In this document: piece by piece, positions 5,391 to 7,457 of the stretch | Layout of the letters: every line of letters begins with the position of its first letter | How positions within the stretch are numbered: the stretch's first letter is position 1 | NCBI GenBank assembly: GCA_002501845.1 | Contig: DAOL01000071.1 | Location: 1-7,457, forward strand | DNA: 7,457 nucleotides | DNA from: Nitrososphaera sp. UBA217 | GTDB taxonomy: Archaea > Thermoproteota > Nitrososphaeria > Nitrososphaerales > Nitrososphaeraceae | Direction of reading: 5' to 3' | Position numbers and translations under genes: made by a program | The notes under the pieces: generated by a model | Database searches by the model: none | What the model was told of the DNA's origin: nothing | Seen by the model: the letters and a program-made list of their open reading frames with translations, nothing else

Positions 5391-6110
5391 ATTTCCACGG
5401 GGTTGGGAAGGTTGGTCTTCTTTGCCTTTAAAACGTGACATGAGAAACGGCTGGTCTAGCTTCATTACGTTGGCAAGCACTACACAAACCATCCCTCCTA
5501 GCAAGAACCCGCCAATAATGTCAGTAGGGTAGTGCTGCATGACGTAGAGACGCGTAACACCAATGATGACAGGAAAGGCCCATAGGGCATAGCTTATCTT
5601 TCTGGACTTGCTGTAGATCGCAAAGCCCATGATAAAGGCAAGTGCAGTTGCGCGCGCAGCATGCCCTGACGGGTATGAAAGACCGGCGGCAAAAGGCGCA
5701 AGGCTGTCATTCTCAAGACTGAAATTTTCCGGCAGCTGAAGCGTAGGCTCGAACCTGTAGGGGGGGATCTCTCTTCCTATAAGCGGCTTCATGTACATCA
5801 CAAGGATGACTACGACTACAAGCGCGATGAGAAAGATCATGCCGCTCTTCCTTGTGCGCCGGATTATCGTCAGTATGATGCCAAGGATGAACAGGGTGGT
5901 GACATCCCCCATCGACGTGACCACTATCATTAATGCGTCAAGGGCGACATTGCCCTGCGTCGACTTGAAGTAGCGGCTTGCAGCGTCGTCGGCTCCAAAT
6001 GTCACGCCGGAGGCAACCAGCCCGCTGAAAGCGATAAACGCGACCACTAGCGCTACAAAGTGCATTGAACGCGTCCTTATCATCCAGGGCGGCCTAAGTG
6101 CGATTGACAA
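5385..6110 (-). CDS. PAP2-family membrane phosphatase
   Basis: Integral membrane phosphatase of the PAP2 / acid phosphatase superfamily, likely acting on a lipid phosphate or polyprenyl diphosphate at the membrane surface. In the 241-residue reading, hydrophobic segments lie near 17-36, 58-83, 90-107, 152-166, 174-190 and 199-215. Motif C2 is YPSGHAARA (S148, H150) and motif C3 is TRLYVMQHYPTD (R187, H193, D197). Motif C1 is incomplete: KPLIGREIPP keeps K108 and R113 but has I115 where the canonical KX6RP has Arg. The start is uncertain. The longest frame begins at a TTG (6110-6108) about 30 bases after a weak TATA-like AGTTAAAC; the first in-frame ATG, at 6083, would give 232 residues and loses no domain. 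The gene follows the four-cysteine gene by 40 bases and precedes tatA by 27. The natural substrate is unknown. Confidence 0.85.
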   Translation of the reverse strand: MSIALRPPWMIRTRSMHFVALVVAFIAFSGLVASGVTFGADDAASRYFKSTQGNVALDALMIVVTSMGDVTTLFILGIILTIIRRTRKSGMIFLIALVVVVILVMYMKPLIGREIPPYRFEPTLQLPENFSLENDSLAPFAAGLSYPSGHAARATALAFIMGFAIYSKSRKISYALWAFPVIIGVTRLYVMQHYPTDIIGGFLLGGMVCVVLANVMKLDQPFLMSRFKGKEDQPSQPRGNL

Positions 6111-6150
6111 GCATCAAAAAGATCGCGCCCGTTGGCGTTTAACTGTTTTC

Positions 6151-6480
6151 CTACATCTTGGCGCCGCACTGAGGGCAGGCCTCGCCTTCTTCGTTTGGCG
6201 CAAAATACGTAGAGAAACCGCATGCCTTGCAGGTAGCCTGCTCAAGCGTGTTCCACAGTCGGTAGTAGCGCGTGTTAAAGTTCTGCGCTATCGGCCGGAG
6301 CATGCCGGACTTTTCCATCTCCAGCAGCGCGTCCCCAAAGTCTAACACGTCGTCCAGTTCCTTGTACTTGTCAATTTGGTTCAGGTACCCGAGTATCTCG
6401 TCATTTGAGAACCTGACGTCGGTGTCATTGAAATTGTGGAATATTATTTTCCGGATATCATGGCTGCCGACAATGGGCAT
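6151..6480 (-). CDS. Small conserved-looking protein with winged-helix-like part and C-terminal CxxC/CxxC ribbon
   Basis: I do not recognise a named family. The 109 residues fall into two parts. Residues 7-77 suggest three helices (about 7-17, 25-37, 44-59) followed by a hairpin (SGMLRPIAQNFNTRYYRLW), the pattern of a winged helix-turn-helix. Residues 84-105 hold C84-x2-C87 and C102-x2-C105 separated by 14 residues, the pattern of a zinc ribbon, though four cysteines could also hold an iron-sulfur cluster. No membrane segment or signal is present. The ATG follows the sufU TAA with no intervening base, which implies translational coupling. A weak AAAGGG lies 7 bases before the start. By position it may regulate or assist iron-sulfur assembly, and its layout recalls a miniature TFE or other transcription factor; both ideas are inference. 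Confidence 0.85.
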   Translation of the reverse strand: MPIVGSHDIRKIIFHNFNDTDVRFSNDEILGYLNQIDKYKELDDVLDFGDALLEMEKSGMLRPIAQNFNTRYYRLWNTLEQATCKACGFSTYFAPNEEGEACPQCGAKM

Positions 6481-6909
6481 TTACAGACCCTTTGAATCGT
6501 CATGAAGTTTTTTTGCAGAAGCAGGGTCTCTGTCAGAATAGTATTTCACCATGCCGAGCTTTAGCACCTTGAGCGACAGCAGCGCGCACTTGATCCTAGC
6601 CGGCCCCAAATTCACGAGCCCGATATTTTCTAAAATGTCGTCCTTGCTCAGGTCCTTGACAGAAGTCAGCGGCTTGCCCTGTACCATTTCAGTGAGCATC
6701 GAAGCGCTCGCTTGGCTAATCGCGCAACCCCTGCCCTCGAACTTGATGTCCTTTATCTTGTCCCCGTCCACCTTAAGATGTATGTCGATCTCGTCGCCGC
6801 ACAGCGGGTTGCTGTCATGTATACTCACGTCTGCCTCCGGCAGCTTACCCTTATTCCTAGGGTTGCGGTAGTGATCGAGGATTATTTCGCGGTAAATGTC
6901 ATCACTCAA
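6481..6909 (-). CDS. sufU: SufU/IscU-type iron-sulfur scaffold or sulfur-transfer protein
   Basis: Receives sulfur from the cysteine desulfurase SufS and either builds a cluster on itself (IscU-like) or relays the sulfur (zinc-bound SufU-like), in the cytosol. The 142 residues include YREIILDHYRNPRNKG at the N-terminus, C37 and D39 in NPLCGDE, C62 in GRGCAISQASASM and C108 in ARIKCALLSL. The GCAIS-ASAS signature and the Lys before C108 (His in IscU) point to SufU. However, only 46 residues separate C62 and C108, close to E. coli IscU and shorter than Bacillus SufU, so the usual SufU insertion is missing. The start is a TTG overlapping the sufS stop (TTGA, 6909-6906). No in-frame ATG or GTG lies nearby, and AGGAGG sits at 6926-6921, 11 bases upstream. 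The downstream gene abuts its stop. Confidence 0.92.
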   Translation of the reverse strand: MSDDIYREIILDHYRNPRNKGKLPEADVSIHDSNPLCGDEIDIHLKVDGDKIKDIKFEGRGCAISQASASMLTEMVQGKPLTSVKDLSKDDILENIGLVNLGPARIKCALLSLKVLKLGMVKYYSDRDPASAKKLHDDSKGL

Positions 6910-7457
6910 ATCTTGAACAGCCTCCTTGCTTCTTCAAGCGCGCCAATGAAAGTGTCGATTTCTTCTTTTGTGTTGTAGATATAAAAACTTGCCCTAGACG
7001 TTGCGGCAACATCGAGCCTCTCCATGAGCACTTGCGCACAGTGATGACCAGACCTTATTGCTACACCGTGGTCGTTCATTATCGTTGCAAGGTCGTGCGG
7101 ATGTATGTCGCCAATGTTGAATGACACCACGCCGCCCCTGTCCTTTGTATTGCGCGGTCCGTAGAGCGTTACGCCCTTTACTCCGGAAATTCTGTCAATC
7201 GCGTATTTCGTTAGTTCTATTTCATGCTCCCTGACCCTGTCCATGCCTAGATCCGTCAGGTAGTCGATTGCAGCTGCAAAGCCAATGACGTCTGCGATGT
7301 TTGGTGTCCCTCCTTCGAACTTGAATGGGAGGTCGTTATACCTCGTCTCGTACTTGTGAACTTCCTTTATCATATCTCCTCCTCCAATGAACGGCGGCAT
7401 CTTTTCTAGGATATCTCTCTTGACATAGAGTATGCCTACCCCGGTCGGGCCCAGCAT
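6906..7457 (-). CDS. sufS: Cysteine desulfurase SufS (class V PLP enzyme), C-terminal part only
   Basis: PLP enzyme that converts cysteine to alanine and a persulfide, supplying sulfur for iron-sulfur cluster assembly. Only the last 183 residues are in the window; the frame is open through base 7457, and the apparent first Met (MLGPTGVGILY) is internal, normally lying right after the PLP lysine of the HKM motif, which is off the edge. Visible group II markers are GGGDMI (25-30 of the visible part), FEGGTPNIA (47-55), the catalytic Cys C140 in RSGHHCAQVLM (135-145), and RASFYIYNTKEEID near the end. The stop overlaps the sufU start by 4 bases, so the two are co-translated, matching the known partnership of SufS with SufU. 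sufB, sufC and sufD may lie further upstream, outside the window; that is inference. Confidence 0.95.
   Translation of the reverse strand: MLGPTGVGILYVKRDILEKMPPFIGGGDMIKEVHKYETRYNDLPFKFEGGTPNIADVIGFAAAIDYLTDLGMDRVREHEIELTKYAIDRISGVKGVTLYGPRNTKDRGGVVSFNIGDIHPHDLATIMNDHGVAIRSGHHCAQVLMERLDVAATSRASFYIYNTKEEIDTFIGALEEARRLFKI

Noticed and set aside
6551..6978. Open plus-strand frames of 106 and 88 codons opposite sufU and sufS
   Set aside because: Antisense to conserved iron-sulfur genes with all family residues present; no domain is visible in the plus-strand translations.

Overview
The window looks like chromosomal DNA of an archaeon, most probably an ammonia-oxidising thaumarchaeon (Nitrososphaerota), with a moderate GC content. 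The reasons are the archaeal TATA boxes lying about 25-36 bases upstream of start codons with no ribosome-binding site (leaderless-type promoters), T-rich terminators, a two-domain archaeal FKBP, a hexameric glutamate dehydrogenase, and a SUF-type iron-sulfur operon. The lineage is inferred from protein flavour and gene content; no rRNA or amo gene is present to prove it. Coding density is high, there is no non-coding stretch over 300 bases, and I see no tRNA, rRNA, CRISPR, insertion sequence or prophage.

Layout. Bases 1-996 (minus) hold an M24 Xaa-Pro peptidase cut by the window's left edge. It is divergent from a class V aminotransferase (plus, about 1108-2253) across a compact two-promoter intergenic region. 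Two more plus-strand genes follow, each with its own TATA box: a long-type FKBP peptidyl-prolyl isomerase (2317-3057) and an IscA/HesB-type iron-sulfur carrier (3103-3450). A 183-base convergent intergenic region (3451-3633) separates these from the minus-strand genes. It carries a T-rich terminator for the plus genes and a hairpin-plus-T7 terminator for the glutamate dehydrogenase gene (3634-4908).

Reading leftward from the right edge, the minus strand carries a likely operon: sufS cysteine desulfurase (3' part, 6906-7457), sufU scaffold (6481-6909, 4-base overlap), a small winged-helix-like/four-cysteine protein (6151-6480, start codon directly after the sufU stop), a PAP2-type membrane phosphatase (5385-6110) and a TatA-like translocase subunit (5013-5357). 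Glutamate dehydrogenase follows 104 bases further, with its own proximal promoter and a possible distal one.

How they fit together. SufS supplies sulfane sulfur, SufU receives it, and the separately promoted IscA-like protein would carry or transfer clusters, so the window holds much of an iron-sulfur assembly pathway. Glutamate dehydrogenase fixes ammonium into glutamate, and the class V aminotransferase uses amino donors downstream of that. The peptidase and FKBP are housekeeping protein turnover and folding functions. The most intriguing unexplained items are the small four-cysteine protein coupled to sufU and the repeat-decorated control region upstream of glutamate dehydrogenase.
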